Notes under the pieces: model-generated
Seen by the model: only the letters and a program-made list of their open reading frames with translations
Told to the model about the DNA's origin: nothing
The model's database searches: none
Program-made: the position numbers and the translations under genes
In this document: piece after piece, positions 25,734 through 35,483 of the stretch
Layout: every line of letters begins with the position of its first letter
Position numbering within the stretch: the stretch's first letter is position 1
From: Cytophagales bacterium
Lineage (GTDB): Bacteria; Bacteroidota; Bacteroidia; Cytophagales; Spirosomataceae
Reading direction: 5' to 3'
Assembly (NCBI GenBank): GCA_013298805.1
Contig: JAAFIU010000011.1
Span: 1-42,260, forward strand
DNA length: 42,260 nucleotides

Positions 25734-26702
25734 ATGGCAAGAAACCCGCATTATTTATCACAAATGGCTCATATAGAAGTCTATACCACCAAGTTGGACG
25801 AATCAGTAAAGTTTTTTACAGATATTGTTGGTTTAGATGAAACAGGGCGAGAAGGAAATTCAGTTTACCTAAGAGCTTGGGGAGATTATTTTTTTCACAC
25901 ATTAAAACTAACCCAAAATGATAAGCCAGGTTGGGGGTGTTTGGGCTGGCGTGCCGATAGTGAAGAAGCTCTTGAAGATGCAGTAAAATATTTAGAGTCA
26001 ATTGGAAATGGAATTGGTTGGGTTGATGGAGATTTAGGTCATGGAAAATCATATCGTTTTAAATCACCGGATGGTCATCTACATGAAATCTTTTGGGATG
26101 TAGTTTGGCTAAAAGAAACAGGAATTAGAAGAAGTGTTTTTGCCGACCGTTATGCAAGTAATCGCAGAAAAGGTATTTGTCCACGTCGTTTTGACCACGT
26201 TACTTATAATACTGCACAATACCCTGCCGAAAAAGCCTTTTGGAATGGCTTTGGTTTGAAAAACCCAGATGAAGTACGAATTAATGATGACCTACCACCA
26301 ATCGGGGGCTTATTTACAACTGGCAACCTTTCGCATGATATTGCTATATTTTCTGACCCTGCTTTGCAAAAAGGTGAAGGCGTATTAAATCATGTAGCAT
26401 TTAACTTTGATAGCCGTGAAGAAGTGCTATTGGCTTGTGATTGGGTAATTGAAAATGGGTATAAGTTAGCTATGGGAGCCCCAACTCGCCACAAAGCAGA
26501 CGAAGGTTTTTTTATTTATATTGACGAACCAGGTGGAAATAGGTTTGAATTTTACGCAGGTGCAAGACTAATTTTCGCCCCTGACCACGGACCTGACATC
26601 CATTACTTAAAAGACAATCCTAATGATGCGTGGGGTGATACAAGCCCTTGGTCTGCACCTGATGGAAGTGTAAAAAAAGAACACGGAAGTTATAAGTCGT
26701 AA
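25734..26702 (+). CDS. Extradiol ring-cleavage dioxygenase (VOC family, two-domain type I)
   Basis: A 322-aa protein with two vicinal-oxygen-chelate modules: AHIEVYTTKLDESVKFFTDI near the N-terminus and FDHVTYNTAQYPAEKAF at about 153. The iron ligands of type I extradiol dioxygenases are all in place: His155 (DHVTYN), His220 (LNHVAFN), Glu272 (NRFEFYAG); His201 and Tyr262 fit the usual second-sphere residues. Known: these enzymes cleave catechols next to the diol using Fe(II) and O2. This is the key evidence that the operon degrades an aromatic ring. The specific catechol is unknown. Confidence 0.9.
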   Translation: MARNPHYLSQMAHIEVYTTKLDESVKFFTDIVGLDETGREGNSVYLRAWGDYFFHTLKLTQNDKPGWGCLGWRADSEEALEDAVKYLESIGNGIGWVDGDLGHGKSYRFKSPDGHLHEIFWDVVWLKETGIRRSVFADRYASNRRKGICPRRFDHVTYNTAQYPAEKAFWNGFGLKNPDEVRINDDLPPIGGLFTTGNLSHDIAIFSDPALQKGEGVLNHVAFNFDSREEVLLACDWVIENGYKLAMGAPTRHKADEGFFIYIDEPGGNRFEFYAGARLIFAPDHGPDIHYLKDNPNDAWGDTSPWSAPDGSVKKEHGSYKS

Positions 26703-26740
26703 TTTAATCTGAAATCAAAAATCGTAAATCCGAATTAAAA

Positions 26741-27853
26741 ATGTGGCATTATTTCCCCAATCAATATATGCCCTCTTACCAGTTGAATCGTGCTTTAACA
26801 CAAGCACATTATGGAGGAGGTGAGTTTGCTGAATGTATAGAAGCGGCAAGTGAAATTACACCAGGTGACAATGCAAGTTTTCATAACGCATGGTCAAAAA
26901 TTGGCAATACAATTTATGAAGAAGCAGAAAATGCTTTGAAAGAAGGTAATAATGCTACGGCAAGAAGAGCCTATTTAAGAGCATTTAACTATCTACGTAC
27001 CTCAGAGTTTTTCTTAAAACCAAGCGATGATAGAAAATTACCTGCCTATTTAAAATCGGTGGGGGCATTTCACAAAGCCATTGACCTTTTTGATAACCCA
27101 CCCAAACGCATTACCATTCCGTTTGAAGGTTCATCTATTTCAGGCTATTTATTTACACCAATTGGTAATAATAATGCTCCTGTAATGATAATGTTTGGAG
27201 GTTTGGATAGCTTGGCAGAAGAAATGTATTTTGGTCCGAGCCAATTATTGAATGAGAGAGGCATTGCTTTATTAGTTTTAGATGGTCCCGGTCAAGGAGC
27301 AACGCTTCGCTTGAATCATATCAATACTCGATTTGATTATGAAGTACCAGCTACGGTAGCTTTTGATTGGACATTAGAAAACCTCAAAGATGTAGTTGAT
27401 ACTTCTCGCATCGGTATCATGGCGGTTTCAATGGGCGGTTATATGGCGGCACGTTCGGCGGCTTTTGAAACTCGTTTTAAAATTTGTTGTATTTGGGGAG
27501 CAGTTTGGAGTTATTATGATGTTTGGAAAAATCGCCCAGACGACCATCCATTAGCCGAAATTGTAATGCACATTGTAGGTGCAAATAATATGACAGATGC
27601 ACGTGAGCGTTTGAAAAAATTCACTTTGGAAGGTGTTGCCGAAAAAATATCTATGCCAACTTATGTACTTCATGGTGAAGATGATAGACAAAATTTTGTA
27701 GAAAATGCCTACAAAATGCAAGCAGCCTTGACTTGCGAAAAAACCATTGAAATCGTACCAAAAGAGAGCAGCGGTTCGGCTCATTGCCAAATAGATAATT
27801 TTACAAAAGCCTATAAAATGTTTGATTGGGTTGCAAAAGAAATGAAAAAATGA
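26741..27853 (+). CDS. Alpha/beta hydrolase, FrsA/dihydroxypseudooxynicotine-hydrolase-like
   Basis: A 370-aa protein. An about 120-residue helical N-terminal cap (YQLNRALTQAHYGGGEFAEC) precedes the hydrolase core. The nucleophile elbow is AVSMGGYMA (Ser230), the acid lies in HGEDD (Asp314 or Asp315), and the base is His348 (GSAHCQ); LDGPGQGAT is typical of this subgroup. Known: members such as 2,6-dihydroxypseudooxynicotine hydrolase break a C-C bond in a diketone-type substrate. Next to an extradiol dioxygenase it would cleave the ring-fission product. The exact reaction is inferred. Its stop overlaps the start of a truncated SDR by four bases. Confidence 0.85.
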   Translation: MWHYFPNQYMPSYQLNRALTQAHYGGGEFAECIEAASEITPGDNASFHNAWSKIGNTIYEEAENALKEGNNATARRAYLRAFNYLRTSEFFLKPSDDRKLPAYLKSVGAFHKAIDLFDNPPKRITIPFEGSSISGYLFTPIGNNNAPVMIMFGGLDSLAEEMYFGPSQLLNERGIALLVLDGPGQGATLRLNHINTRFDYEVPATVAFDWTLENLKDVVDTSRIGIMAVSMGGYMAARSAAFETRFKICCIWGAVWSYYDVWKNRPDDHPLAEIVMHIVGANNMTDARERLKKFTLEGVAEKISMPTYVLHGEDDRQNFVENAYKMQAALTCEKTIEIVPKESSGSAHCQIDNFTKAYKMFDWVAKEMKK

Positions 27854-27984
27854 AAACAAATCTCTTTTCATTGGCAGGAAAAGTTGCTTTAATTACTGGT
27901 TCGAGTTCGGGAATGGGGAAAGCCATAGCTGAAGTAATGAGCGAAAATGGAGCTACGGTCATTATATCAAGCAATGACGATTGA
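27850..27984 (+). pseudogene. SDR gene truncated after the nucleotide-binding motif
   Basis: ATG 27850, overlapping the hydrolase stop (ATGA), encodes MKTNLFSLAGKVALITGSSS followed by GMGKAIAEVMSENGATVIIS and a stop at 27984: 44 residues. This is the first beta-alpha-beta of an SDR with its TGSSSGMG cofactor motif; the rest, including the catalytic Tyr/Lys, is missing. An internal deletion is the likely cause, since the next intact gene starts 34 bp later. The original operon therefore had three SDRs. Confidence 0.85.
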
Positions 27985-28018
27985 ATAATTATTTGTATAA
28001 AATTAATAATCAAGTACA

Positions 28019-29296
28019 ATGATACAGCAAATTAAAAAAGGCATTACCTATGCCGAAAGCAAAGAGGCTGACTTGAAAGTAAGAGCATTGGTAGAAAATA
28101 TGCTTGAAAAAGTAAGTCAAGAAGGTGATACCGCAGTTCGTGAATTTTCAACAAATTTAGACAAGTGGTCGCCCGAAAGTTTTAAAATTTCAGCAAAACA
28201 AGCTCAAGAAATTATCGCCAATTTACCCGAACAGGTAATAAGCGATATAAAATTTGCACAAACGCAAATCCGAAATTTTGCTCAAATTCAACGTGAATCT
28301 ATTAAAGATGTAGAAGTTGAAACTTTGCCAGGCGTATTTCTTGGGCATAGAAACATTCCAGTAAATTCTGTCGGTTGCTATGTGCCAGGTGGTCGTTATC
28401 CGATGGTGGCATCGGCTCACATGAGCGTTTTGACAGCAAAAGTTGCAGGTGTAAAGCGTGTAATTGCTTGTACGCCACCTATAAATGGGCAAATTCCTGC
28501 GGCAACCGTTGCGGCAATGTATATGGCAGGAGCAGATGAAATTTATTTATTGGGAGGCGTGCAAGCAATCGCTATGATGGCAATAGGCACAGAAACCGTA
28601 CAACCAGTAGATATGTTGGTAGGGCCTGGAAATGCCTATGTAGCAGAAGCAAAACGTCAATTATTTGGAAAAGTAGGCATAGATTTATTTGCAGGACCTA
28701 CCGAAACCTTAATAATAGCCGATGCTACTTGTGATGTTGAAATGTGTGCAACTGACCTTTTGGGGCAAGCTGAACATGGGCCAACTACGCCAGCGATTTT
28801 ACTAACATCAAGCAAAGAAATTGCCGAAGGAATTGAAGCAGAAATTCAAAGGCAATTAACCATTTTGCCAACGGCTGATATTGCCAGTGTTTCGTGGCGA
28901 GATTATGGACAAGTTATTTTGGTAGATAATGTTGAAGAATTGATTTCGGAAGCAGATAGAATTGCATGCGAACACGTACAAGTTATGACAGAAAATCCAA
29001 GAGAATTTTTGGAGAAAATGACTAATTACGGAGGTTTATTCTTGGGAGCAAGAACCAACGTTGCTTTTGGCGATAAAGTAATCGGTACAAATCATACGTT
29101 GCCAACCAAAGAAGCGGCACGTTATACGGGTGGACTTTGGGTTGGAAAATTCTTGAAAACCTGTACTTATCAAGAAATAAAAACCGATGAAGCCAGTGCC
29201 ATGATTGGTGAATATTGTTCAAGACTATGTGCCATTGAAAACTTTTCGGGACATCAAGAACAAGCCGATTTGAGGGTTAGAAGATATAAAAAATAA
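28019..29296 (+). CDS. Histidinol-dehydrogenase-family NAD-dependent alcohol dehydrogenase
   Basis: A 425-aa protein of the HisD family. Zinc and catalytic residues are visible: Gln250 and His253 (GQAEHGP), Glu318-His319 (ACEHVQV), Asp352 ([13 protein letters not shown]) and His412. [10 protein letters not shown] is the usual family signature. Known: HisD oxidises histidinol to histidine in two steps; related enzymes such as HpsN oxidise other alcohols to acids. No other histidine gene is near, so a catabolic four-electron oxidation of a side-chain alcohol to a carboxylate is the better reading here. Its stop overlaps the next SDR start (TAATG). Confidence 0.85.
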   Translation: MIQQIKKGITYAESKEADLKVRALVENMLEKVSQEGDTAVREFSTNLDKWSPESFKISAKQAQEIIANLPEQVISDIKFAQTQIRNFAQIQRESIKDVEVETLPGVFLGHRNIPVNSVGCYVPGGRYPMVASAHMSVLTAKVAGVKRVIACTPPINGQIPAATVAAMYMAGADEIYLLGGVQAIAMMAIGTETVQPVDMLVGPGNAYVAEAKRQLFGKVGIDLFAGPTETLIIADATCDVEMCATDLLGQAEHGPTTPAILLTSSKEIAEGIEAEIQRQLTILPTADIASVSWRDYGQVILVDNVEELISEADRIACEHVQVMTENPREFLEKMTNYGGLFLGARTNVAFGDKVIGTNHTLPTKEAARYTGGLWVGKFLKTCTYQEIKTDEASAMIGEYCSRLCAIENFSGHQEQADLRVRRYKK

Positions 29297-30033
29297 TGAG
29301 AACAGCTTTAATAACAGGAGGAGCGGGTGGCATTGGTTCGGCAATTTGTAGAAAATTTGCAGAAGCAGGTTACTCTGTGATAATAACCTACAATTCGGAT
29401 AGAGAAAAGGCAGAAAAACTATTAGCTTCTTTACCCGAAGGTAATCATGCTATTTTTCAAGCACCCAATACAAATCCTGAAAAACTACAAGCATTAACAG
29501 AATTTATAAAAAAGAAATACGGCAAATTAGATGTTTTGGTCAATAATGCAGGCATTACAACGCCCGTAAAACACGAAGATTTAGAAGGTCTAACAGATGA
29601 ATGGATTGACAAAATTATGCAAACCAACGTGCGAGGAACATTTGCAATTATTCGTGCAATGCAACCACTTTTAGCTCGCTCATCAGGTGTGGATGCTTTA
29701 ATAGTTAATATTTCTTCGGTAGCCGCTATTTCAGGCATTGGAAGCAATGTAGCCTATTGTGCTTCCAAAGCGGCGGTTGACAGTATTACTCGTTCTTTGG
29801 CAAGAGCATTAGCACCCAAAATCAGAGTAGTTTCTATTTCGCCAGGTTGGGTTTTGGGCGATTATACGCAAAATATTGACCCCGAATATCTACAAACTCA
29901 AATAGACAAAACACCCTTAGCACGTTTGGCAAGTGCAGAAGACGTAGCCAATACGGTCTTGGCTTTGGCAACACATTTAACCTTTACAACAGGTTCAATT
30001 ATTCCAGTTGATGGCGGACGGCTTTTACTATAA
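29296..30033 (+). CDS. Short-chain dehydrogenase/reductase
   Basis: A 245-aa SDR starting [14 protein letters not shown] (cofactor motif 7-14), with NNAG (83-86) and the catalytic Ser140, Tyr154, Lys158 (AYCASKAAVD). It overlaps the HisD-like gene by one base, so the two are translationally coupled and probably act in sequence, for instance SDR oxidation of a secondary alcohol and HisD-type oxidation of a primary one. After beta-2 it has TYNSDREK, which lacks the acidic NAD-type residue, so NADP preference is possible. Confidence 0.88.
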   Translation: MRTALITGGAGGIGSAICRKFAEAGYSVIITYNSDREKAEKLLASLPEGNHAIFQAPNTNPEKLQALTEFIKKKYGKLDVLVNNAGITTPVKHEDLEGLTDEWIDKIMQTNVRGTFAIIRAMQPLLARSSGVDALIVNISSVAAISGIGSNVAYCASKAAVDSITRSLARALAPKIRVVSISPGWVLGDYTQNIDPEYLQTQIDKTPLARLASAEDVANTVLALATHLTFTTGSIIPVDGGRLLL

Positions 30034-30076
30034 ATAATTCAATCCAAAAAACTAACCTTTGAAAAACGATTAAATT

Positions 30077-31216
30077 ATGTCTAAAATTAAAAAAGCTCTT
30101 ATCGTAGGTGGAGGAATCGGGGGTTTATCAGCTGGTATTGCCCTCAGAAAAGCAGGAATTGAAGTCGAAATAGCTGAAATAAGCAAAGAATATAATGTTT
30201 ATGGCGTAGGTATCATTCAACAAGCCAATGCCTTGCGTGCCTTAGATGCTCTTGGAGTAGCTGATGAAGCCATGCGTAGAGGCTCACCTTATGGCAAGTT
30301 GAAATTATGCACAGTAAACGGAATGCTAATTGGTGAAACAGGAACGCCGCCCATCGGTAGATTTCCAAGCCATAATGGCATTTCCAGAAAAATATTACAC
30401 GAAGTGCTGCACGAAGCTGCCATAGAACATTCCGTTAAATTCAGAATGGGACTTACTATTGCTTCAATACAAAATGAAGAAAATAGCATAAATGTTGAAT
30501 TTACCGACGGTTCAACAGGCACTTTTGATGTGTTAATTGGGGCAGATGGTATCAATTCAAAAGTAAGAAAATTAGTATTCGGCGAATATCAACCTAATTA
30601 TACAGGTGCTTCTGTTTGGCGATATGCCTTCAAACGCCCCGCAGAATTAGATACAAGTTATATGTTTTTTGGAAAAAATACTAAAATGGGTTTAGTACCA
30701 ATGACTGCCGAAACAATGTATATGTTTCTTGTTTCAGCAGAAGGTGACCACAACCCAATCATACCAGAAAGCGAGTTAATACCACGTTTACAAGCACATT
30801 TGAAGGAATATTCTGCTGATTTAGCAAAAGGTTTGTCAGAACAAATCACAGACCCTAAAGGTGTAATTTATCGTCCCTTAGAAACCTTAATGTTATCTTT
30901 ACCGTGGCATAAAAACCGTGTTATTATGATTGGAGATGCGGCTCATGCTACTATTCCGCAGTTAGGTTCTGGGGCAGCTTTGGCAATTGAAGATGCCGTA
31001 GTTTTAGGCGAGTTAATAAATACCGATGATTCGGTAGAAACGATATTTGAAAAGTATATCGCTCGTCGCTATGAACGTTGCAAAATGGTTGTCGATGTCT
31101 CTGAAACTATTGGAAAATGGGAAATGATGAATTGGAAAGGCATTGAGTTGCCAGAAGGAGCAAATATTGCAGCATTGATGGATAAAACCTTGATTACTTT
31201 GACAGAAAATATATAA
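30077..31216 (+). CDS. Class A flavoprotein monooxygenase
   Basis: A 379-aa protein with all three fingerprints of FAD-dependent aromatic hydroxylases: GGGIGGL (11-17), the DG motif LIGADGINSKVRKL (about 154-167), and the GD motif MIGDAAHATIPQLGSGAALA (about 283-302). It resembles the salicylate/6-hydroxynicotinate hydroxylase group. Known: these enzymes add one hydroxyl to a phenolic or pyridinic ring using NAD(P)H and O2, sometimes with decarboxylation. In this operon it would make the diol used by the extradiol dioxygenase. Substrate not determined. Confidence 0.88.
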   Translation: MSKIKKALIVGGGIGGLSAGIALRKAGIEVEIAEISKEYNVYGVGIIQQANALRALDALGVADEAMRRGSPYGKLKLCTVNGMLIGETGTPPIGRFPSHNGISRKILHEVLHEAAIEHSVKFRMGLTIASIQNEENSINVEFTDGSTGTFDVLIGADGINSKVRKLVFGEYQPNYTGASVWRYAFKRPAELDTSYMFFGKNTKMGLVPMTAETMYMFLVSAEGDHNPIIPESELIPRLQAHLKEYSADLAKGLSEQITDPKGVIYRPLETLMLSLPWHKNRVIMIGDAAHATIPQLGSGAALAIEDAVVLGELINTDDSVETIFEKYIARRYERCKMVVDVSETIGKWEMMNWKGIELPEGANIAALMDKTLITLTENI

Positions 31217-31245
31217 TTAGGCGATTCAATTTAGCAAATACAAAT

Positions 31246-32202
31246 ATGAAATTAGTTACATTTAAAAATACAAAAAACAAGGTTCGCATTGGGTGGTTGC
31301 AAGCAGACGGAGTGGTAGATATGAATTTAGCCTCTAAAAAACTACCCACAGATATGCTCAAATTCATTGATAATCACGAAAAATATCGTGCAATAATTGA
31401 TGGTTTGGGAGAGGTAATTGCCCATTTTGCACTTGATGAAGTTCAGTTATTAGCCCCTCTACCAAATCCACGTGGCTTTCGTGATTTTATCGGTTTTGAG
31501 CAACACATGCTTAACGCCTCTAAAACTTTCGGTCATGCTGTAGCAGAAATATGGTACCAAATTCCCATTTTTTATTTTACCAATCATCAAGCTATTTATG
31601 GTCCAGATGCTGATATACCAAAGCCAACAGCAGAAACGAGAATGGATATGGAATTAGAAATGGTAGCAGTTATAGGTAAAAAAGGGGCAAATATAAAAGC
31701 TGCAGATGCCGAAGAATATATTTTTGGCTATACCATTTTTAATGACTGGTCTGCTCGTTATTTGCAAAAATTCGAATCAGCAGGACCACCATTAGGTCCA
31801 CACAAAGGGAAAGATTTTGCTAACTCAATCGGTCCATGTATTGTTACAAAAGACGAAATGGAGCAATACAGATGTACTATCACCCCTGATACATTTCCAA
31901 GTCATCTCAGATTCCCTAAAAATAATTTACAACGATTTGACCTAAAAATGACCGCCAAAATAAATGGTAAAACCATTACAGAAGGTAATGCTAATACTGT
32001 TTTTTGGGCTTTCCCAGAGCAAATCCAGAGAGCATCCGAAAATAGCGTTACACTAAACCCAGGCGATATGTTAGGTAGTGGTACAGTCGGTTGGGGTAGT
32101 TTGGTAGAAACAAATTTTACAAACCATCGTCCATTAGAAGTAGGCGATATAGTCGAAATGGAAATTGAAGGAATCGGAGTTTTAAGAAATAAATTAGTGT
32201 AA
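31246..32202 (+). CDS. Fumarylacetoacetate-hydrolase-family protein
   Basis: A 318-aa protein. The FAH core has the metal ligands Glu136 and Glu138 (MELEMV) and Asp167 (FNDWSAR), then GPHKGKDFANSIGP, and ends PGDMLGSGTVGWGS...GDIVEMEIEGIG. Known: the family covers fumarylacetoacetate and acylpyruvate hydrolases and 2-oxo-hepta-3-enedioate hydratases, all Mg-dependent steps on ring-cleavage products. Here it would give a C4 acid or pyruvate. The following gene, PEP carboxykinase, starts three bases after its stop, which favours fumarate or another C4 acid as product. That step is inference. Confidence 0.87.
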   Translation: MKLVTFKNTKNKVRIGWLQADGVVDMNLASKKLPTDMLKFIDNHEKYRAIIDGLGEVIAHFALDEVQLLAPLPNPRGFRDFIGFEQHMLNASKTFGHAVAEIWYQIPIFYFTNHQAIYGPDADIPKPTAETRMDMELEMVAVIGKKGANIKAADAEEYIFGYTIFNDWSARYLQKFESAGPPLGPHKGKDFANSIGPCIVTKDEMEQYRCTITPDTFPSHLRFPKNNLQRFDLKMTAKINGKTITEGNANTVFWAFPEQIQRASENSVTLNPGDMLGSGTVGWGSLVETNFTNHRPLEVGDIVEMEIEGIGVLRNKLV

Positions 32203-32205
32203 GAA

Positions 32206-33780
32206 ATGGATTTGAAACAATACGAAATTTCACCTAAAACAGAAGTAATAAGAAATGCTTCGCCCGCCAAATTGTATAAGTTGGCAATGCTATTTGAGGA
32301 AAATCCAGAAATTACAAATACTGGAGCTTTAGCTCTCATGTCAGGAGTGAAAACGGGCAGAAGCCCAAAGGATAAGAGAATTATTGCCCGACCTGAAAGC
32401 CATGATGATATTTGGTGGGGCGACATCAATATTAAGATGGATGAGCATACGTTTGATATTAATCGCCAACGTGCGATTGATTACTTCAATACTCGTTCCA
32501 GAATTTATGTGGTAGATGGCTATGCTGGTTGGGATAAAAAGTATCAAATTAAAATCAGAGTGATTTGCACTCGACCTTATCATGCTTTGTTTATGCATAA
32601 CATGATGATTCGACCTACGGAAGAAGAATTAATGACTTTTGGCAATCCTGATTATGTGATTTATAATGCTGGCGAGTTCCCTGCCAATACGTTTACATCC
32701 CACATGAATAGTCGCACAAGTGTTGATTTGTGTTTTGAACGAAAAGAGTTTGTGATTTTGGGTACTGAGTATGCTGGTGAGATGAAAAAAGGGATTTTCA
32801 CTATTATGAATTATATAATGCCAAAACAGGGTATTTTATCAATGCATTGTTCGGCAAATGAAGGGCAGAATAACGATGTGTCATTGTTTTTTGGCTTGAG
32901 TGGTACTGGTAAAACAACCTTATCTGCTGATGCAAACCGTAAACTAATAGGAGATGATGAGCATTGTTGGTCAGCTGATGGCATTTTTAATATCGAAGGA
33001 GGTTGTTACGCAAAAGCTGTAAATCTTTCGCCAATCAAAGAAGCTGAAATCTTTGGAGCAATTAAATTCGGAACTATTCTTGAAAATGTAGTAGTAAATG
33101 CCGAAACCAACGAAGTTGATTATGACGACATAAGTATCACAGAAAATACAAGAGCTTCGTATCCTATTGAATTTATCAATCAAGCTAAAATTCCTTGTCT
33201 TGGTGGACACCCCGAAAACATTATTTTTCTTACTTGCGATGCTTTTGGTGTACTACCTCCTGTCTCTAAACTAAATTCGGCACAGGCAATGTATCATTTT
33301 ATTAGTGGTTACACAGCTAAGATTGCAGGAACAGAAATGGGAATAACTGAACCTACCGCTACTTTTTCAGCTTGTTTTGGGGCAGCATTTTTGGTGTGGC
33401 ATCCTGCAAAATATGCTGAATTACTTTCTGAAAAAATTGGAAAACATAACACCAATATATGGTTAGTAAATACAGGATGGATTGGTGGCAGCTATGGTGT
33501 TGGCGAAAGAATTAAACTTAAATACACCCGTGCCATTATTGATGCGATACATTCGGGTGAACTAAAAAATGCAACTTTTATAGAAGATAAATGCTTTGGG
33601 TTTCAAATACCAACAACTTGCTCTAATGTGCCTTCTACTATTTTAAGCCCCTCAAATCATTGGGAAAGTATAGAAGATTACCAAGTGGCTTCAAAAAATA
33701 TTTCCCAACTTTTTAAAAAGAATTTTGAAAAGTATGTAGATGGTTGCACAAGAGAAGTAATAAATGCTGGACCGAAATAA
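32206..33780 (+). CDS. pckA: Phosphoenolpyruvate carboxykinase (ATP)
   Basis: A 524-aa enzyme of the ATP-dependent class. It shows [14 protein letters not shown] (45-58), the P-loop GLSGTGKTT (230-238), GDDEHCW (249-255) and HMNSRTS. Known: it converts oxaloacetate + ATP to PEP + CO2, the first step of gluconeogenesis from C4 acids. A housekeeping enzyme in a catabolic operon is uncommon; it starts three bases after the FAH-family gene and so is firmly part of the operon. It may remove C4 products of ring degradation. Whether the chromosome has another copy cannot be seen here. Confidence 0.95.
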   Translation: MDLKQYEISPKTEVIRNASPAKLYKLAMLFEENPEITNTGALALMSGVKTGRSPKDKRIIARPESHDDIWWGDINIKMDEHTFDINRQRAIDYFNTRSRIYVVDGYAGWDKKYQIKIRVICTRPYHALFMHNMMIRPTEEELMTFGNPDYVIYNAGEFPANTFTSHMNSRTSVDLCFERKEFVILGTEYAGEMKKGIFTIMNYIMPKQGILSMHCSANEGQNNDVSLFFGLSGTGKTTLSADANRKLIGDDEHCWSADGIFNIEGGCYAKAVNLSPIKEAEIFGAIKFGTILENVVVNAETNEVDYDDISITENTRASYPIEFINQAKIPCLGGHPENIIFLTCDAFGVLPPVSKLNSAQAMYHFISGYTAKIAGTEMGITEPTATFSACFGAAFLVWHPAKYAELLSEKIGKHNTNIWLVNTGWIGGSYGVGERIKLKYTRAIIDAIHSGELKNATFIEDKCFGFQIPTTCSNVPSTILSPSNHWESIEDYQVASKNISQLFKKNFEKYVDGCTREVINAGPK

Positions 33781-33814
33781 TTCTAACATAATTAAACAAT
33801 TAATCTTAAAAAAA

Positions 33815-34234
33815 ATGAAAAAATTACTAAACCTTGATTTTTTGCCTAAAAACCTTGATTGGGCATTACTTATTTTCCGTATTTGGGTTGGAGTGAGTTT
33901 ATTTTGTAATCATGGCATCGAAAAATTTGTAAAATTCTCTGAATTTTCAAATAATCCCAAAGCCTTAGACCCTATACATATTGGTATTTTACCTACTTTA
34001 ACGTATGCCACCTTTACCGATGGTATCTGTTCTCTTCTTGTTATTCTTGGTCTTTTCACACGACTAAGTTCACTACTTATTGTATGCACTTTATGTGTTG
34101 TATTTTTCATATTAAAAGGAGGTTCTTTTGTTCCAAAAGATGCAGAAGTTGTTTATTTATATCTTGGTTCGTACATGTATCTTGCTTGCATTGGTGCTGG
34201 TAAGTATAGTTTGGATAATCGTTTATTCAACTGA
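33815..34234 (+). CDS. DoxX-family membrane protein
   Basis: From ATG 33815 the product is 139 aa. The frame is open to an ATG at 33764 inside pckA, but the downstream ATG opens the typical sequence MKKLLNLDFLPKNLDWALLI. Four membrane segments lie at about 15-35, 60-80, 85-102 and 110-130, with FRIWVGVSLFCNHGIEKFVK of the DoxX family. Known: DoxX-like proteins sit in the inner membrane and are linked to redox or sulfur chemistry, mostly unassigned. It is the last gene before a terminator, so it closes the catabolic operon. Confidence 0.75.
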   Translation: MKKLLNLDFLPKNLDWALLIFRIWVGVSLFCNHGIEKFVKFSEFSNNPKALDPIHIGILPTLTYATFTDGICSLLVILGLFTRLSSLLIVCTLCVVFFILKGGSFVPKDAEVVYLYLGSYMYLACIGAGKYSLDNRLFN

Positions 34235-34333
34235 AAAGAAAAAACAGAATGGGGTATATGGGTTAAATTCCTTAGAAGATTATTTACGCACTCAAAAAAC
34301 GAGCAACAACAATTTGACAGCCTTAAAAAATGA

Positions 34334-34368
34334 AACACTCCCTTTCCTGTCGGTAGTGTTATTTTTTT
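34334..34368 (+). terminator. Terminator of the catabolic operon
   Basis: AACACT, a loop with two more G-C pairs, then AGTGTT followed by ATTTTTTT, 100 bp after the doxX stop. The stem is modest. The next 220 bp (34369-34588) show no gene or motif. Confidence 0.55.
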
Positions 34369-34604
34369 GTGGTGTTTAGCCAAACTATACAAAAAGTACG
34401 ACAAGATTTTCGCATATTTGCGAGTTAGCGGTAATTGTACAACTACACCTAATAGAACACTACAACCATCAAAAAATATGATTTCAAAACTGGACTTCCG
34501 TAAGAATTTGACAGTATGAACGGAACGTTACACATATAAATTAACTTAATTGCGACTTAAAACACTTTTTTAACCAATTATTTGTGTTATAGAGTGCGAC
34601 ATAA

Positions 34605-35481
34605 CTAATGAGAGATTTGAATAGGACTTTTCCAAAAAATGACGTTCCAGAAATCTTCAATCCATTTTTTAGCAAATGATACTGAATCAGATGCTTTTTT
34701 GAAAGCGTTGTCAATGAGTTGATTTAGATGTTGTAAATTTTCAATAAATCCAGTTTCCGCCAGTACTGTTTTAATAGATTTCCAAAGCCTTTCTATGGGA
34801 TTTAGATTCGGGGAGTATGTTGGTAAATTTACGATGCTAATACCGAGTAAATAAGACTTTTGCTCAATGGCTGGTGTTGTATGGGCCTTATGGTTGTCCC
34901 AAATAAGAATGATTCCATCATACTGTAAGTGTTGTTCTTTGATTTTGTCAAGCATTGCTAAGAAAGTTTGTTCATTCCCTTTTTTTATGGGTATCAAAAG
35001 ACTTTTTCCACGGATTGCATAGAAACCAAAACAGTTTTGTTTAGTTCGATTAGTATTTTCTTTACGAATTAAACCTTTACTAAAAGACCATAATCGATCG
35101 GACCGCCGATGCGGCTGAATTACCATAAGTTTGGAAGGTGGACTCATCGGCAAAGCCAATAGACATATTTTCTAAATTTTTAGTACCCATTCCCAAAACA
35201 TCAGCAACGGCTTTTAAACGTTCACTAAGTTTTTGTTTATGGTCGGGGTGCTGACGATAATCTCGGGGCTGTGGTTTGTAACAGTACATATTCATCAAAC
35301 GTAACAACCTCTGTACTTGACGTTTAGAATAGGTAATTTGAAATCGATTGAGAATTAAATTATGGATTTCTCCACAAGTCCAAAAATCAGATTCATCGGT
35401 TAAAAGTTGTTTTAAGTGACCTTTTTGGTCTTTGCTTAATCGGGGTTTTGGTCCGCCACCTTGTCCTCGAAGGTCTTGCAA
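34605..35481 (-). pseudogene. IS630 transposase, orfB (HTH + DDE), frameshifted
   Basis: Two frames join here. 35481 to about 35100 reads GGGPKPRLSKDQKGHLKQLL (winged HTH), TYSKRQVQRLLRLM and GFADESTF with the first catalytic Asp. From about 35110 to 34605 the next frame continues LWSFSKGL, ILIWDNHKAH (second Asp) and NPIERLW (catalytic Glu). The two frames overlap around 35080-35159; no slippery run lies at the switch, so this break is likely an inactivating mutation. Expression would in any case require frameshifting from orfA. Confidence 0.8.
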
Positions 35482-35483
35482 GC

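Noticed and set aside
28019-29296. Histidine biosynthesis hisD
   Set aside because: Catalytic residues are kept, but no other his gene is present and the gene is coupled to an SDR in a catabolic operon.
34240-34588. Possible short gene after doxX
   Set aside because: Frames here are short, lack start signals and cross the terminator stem; nothing supports a gene.
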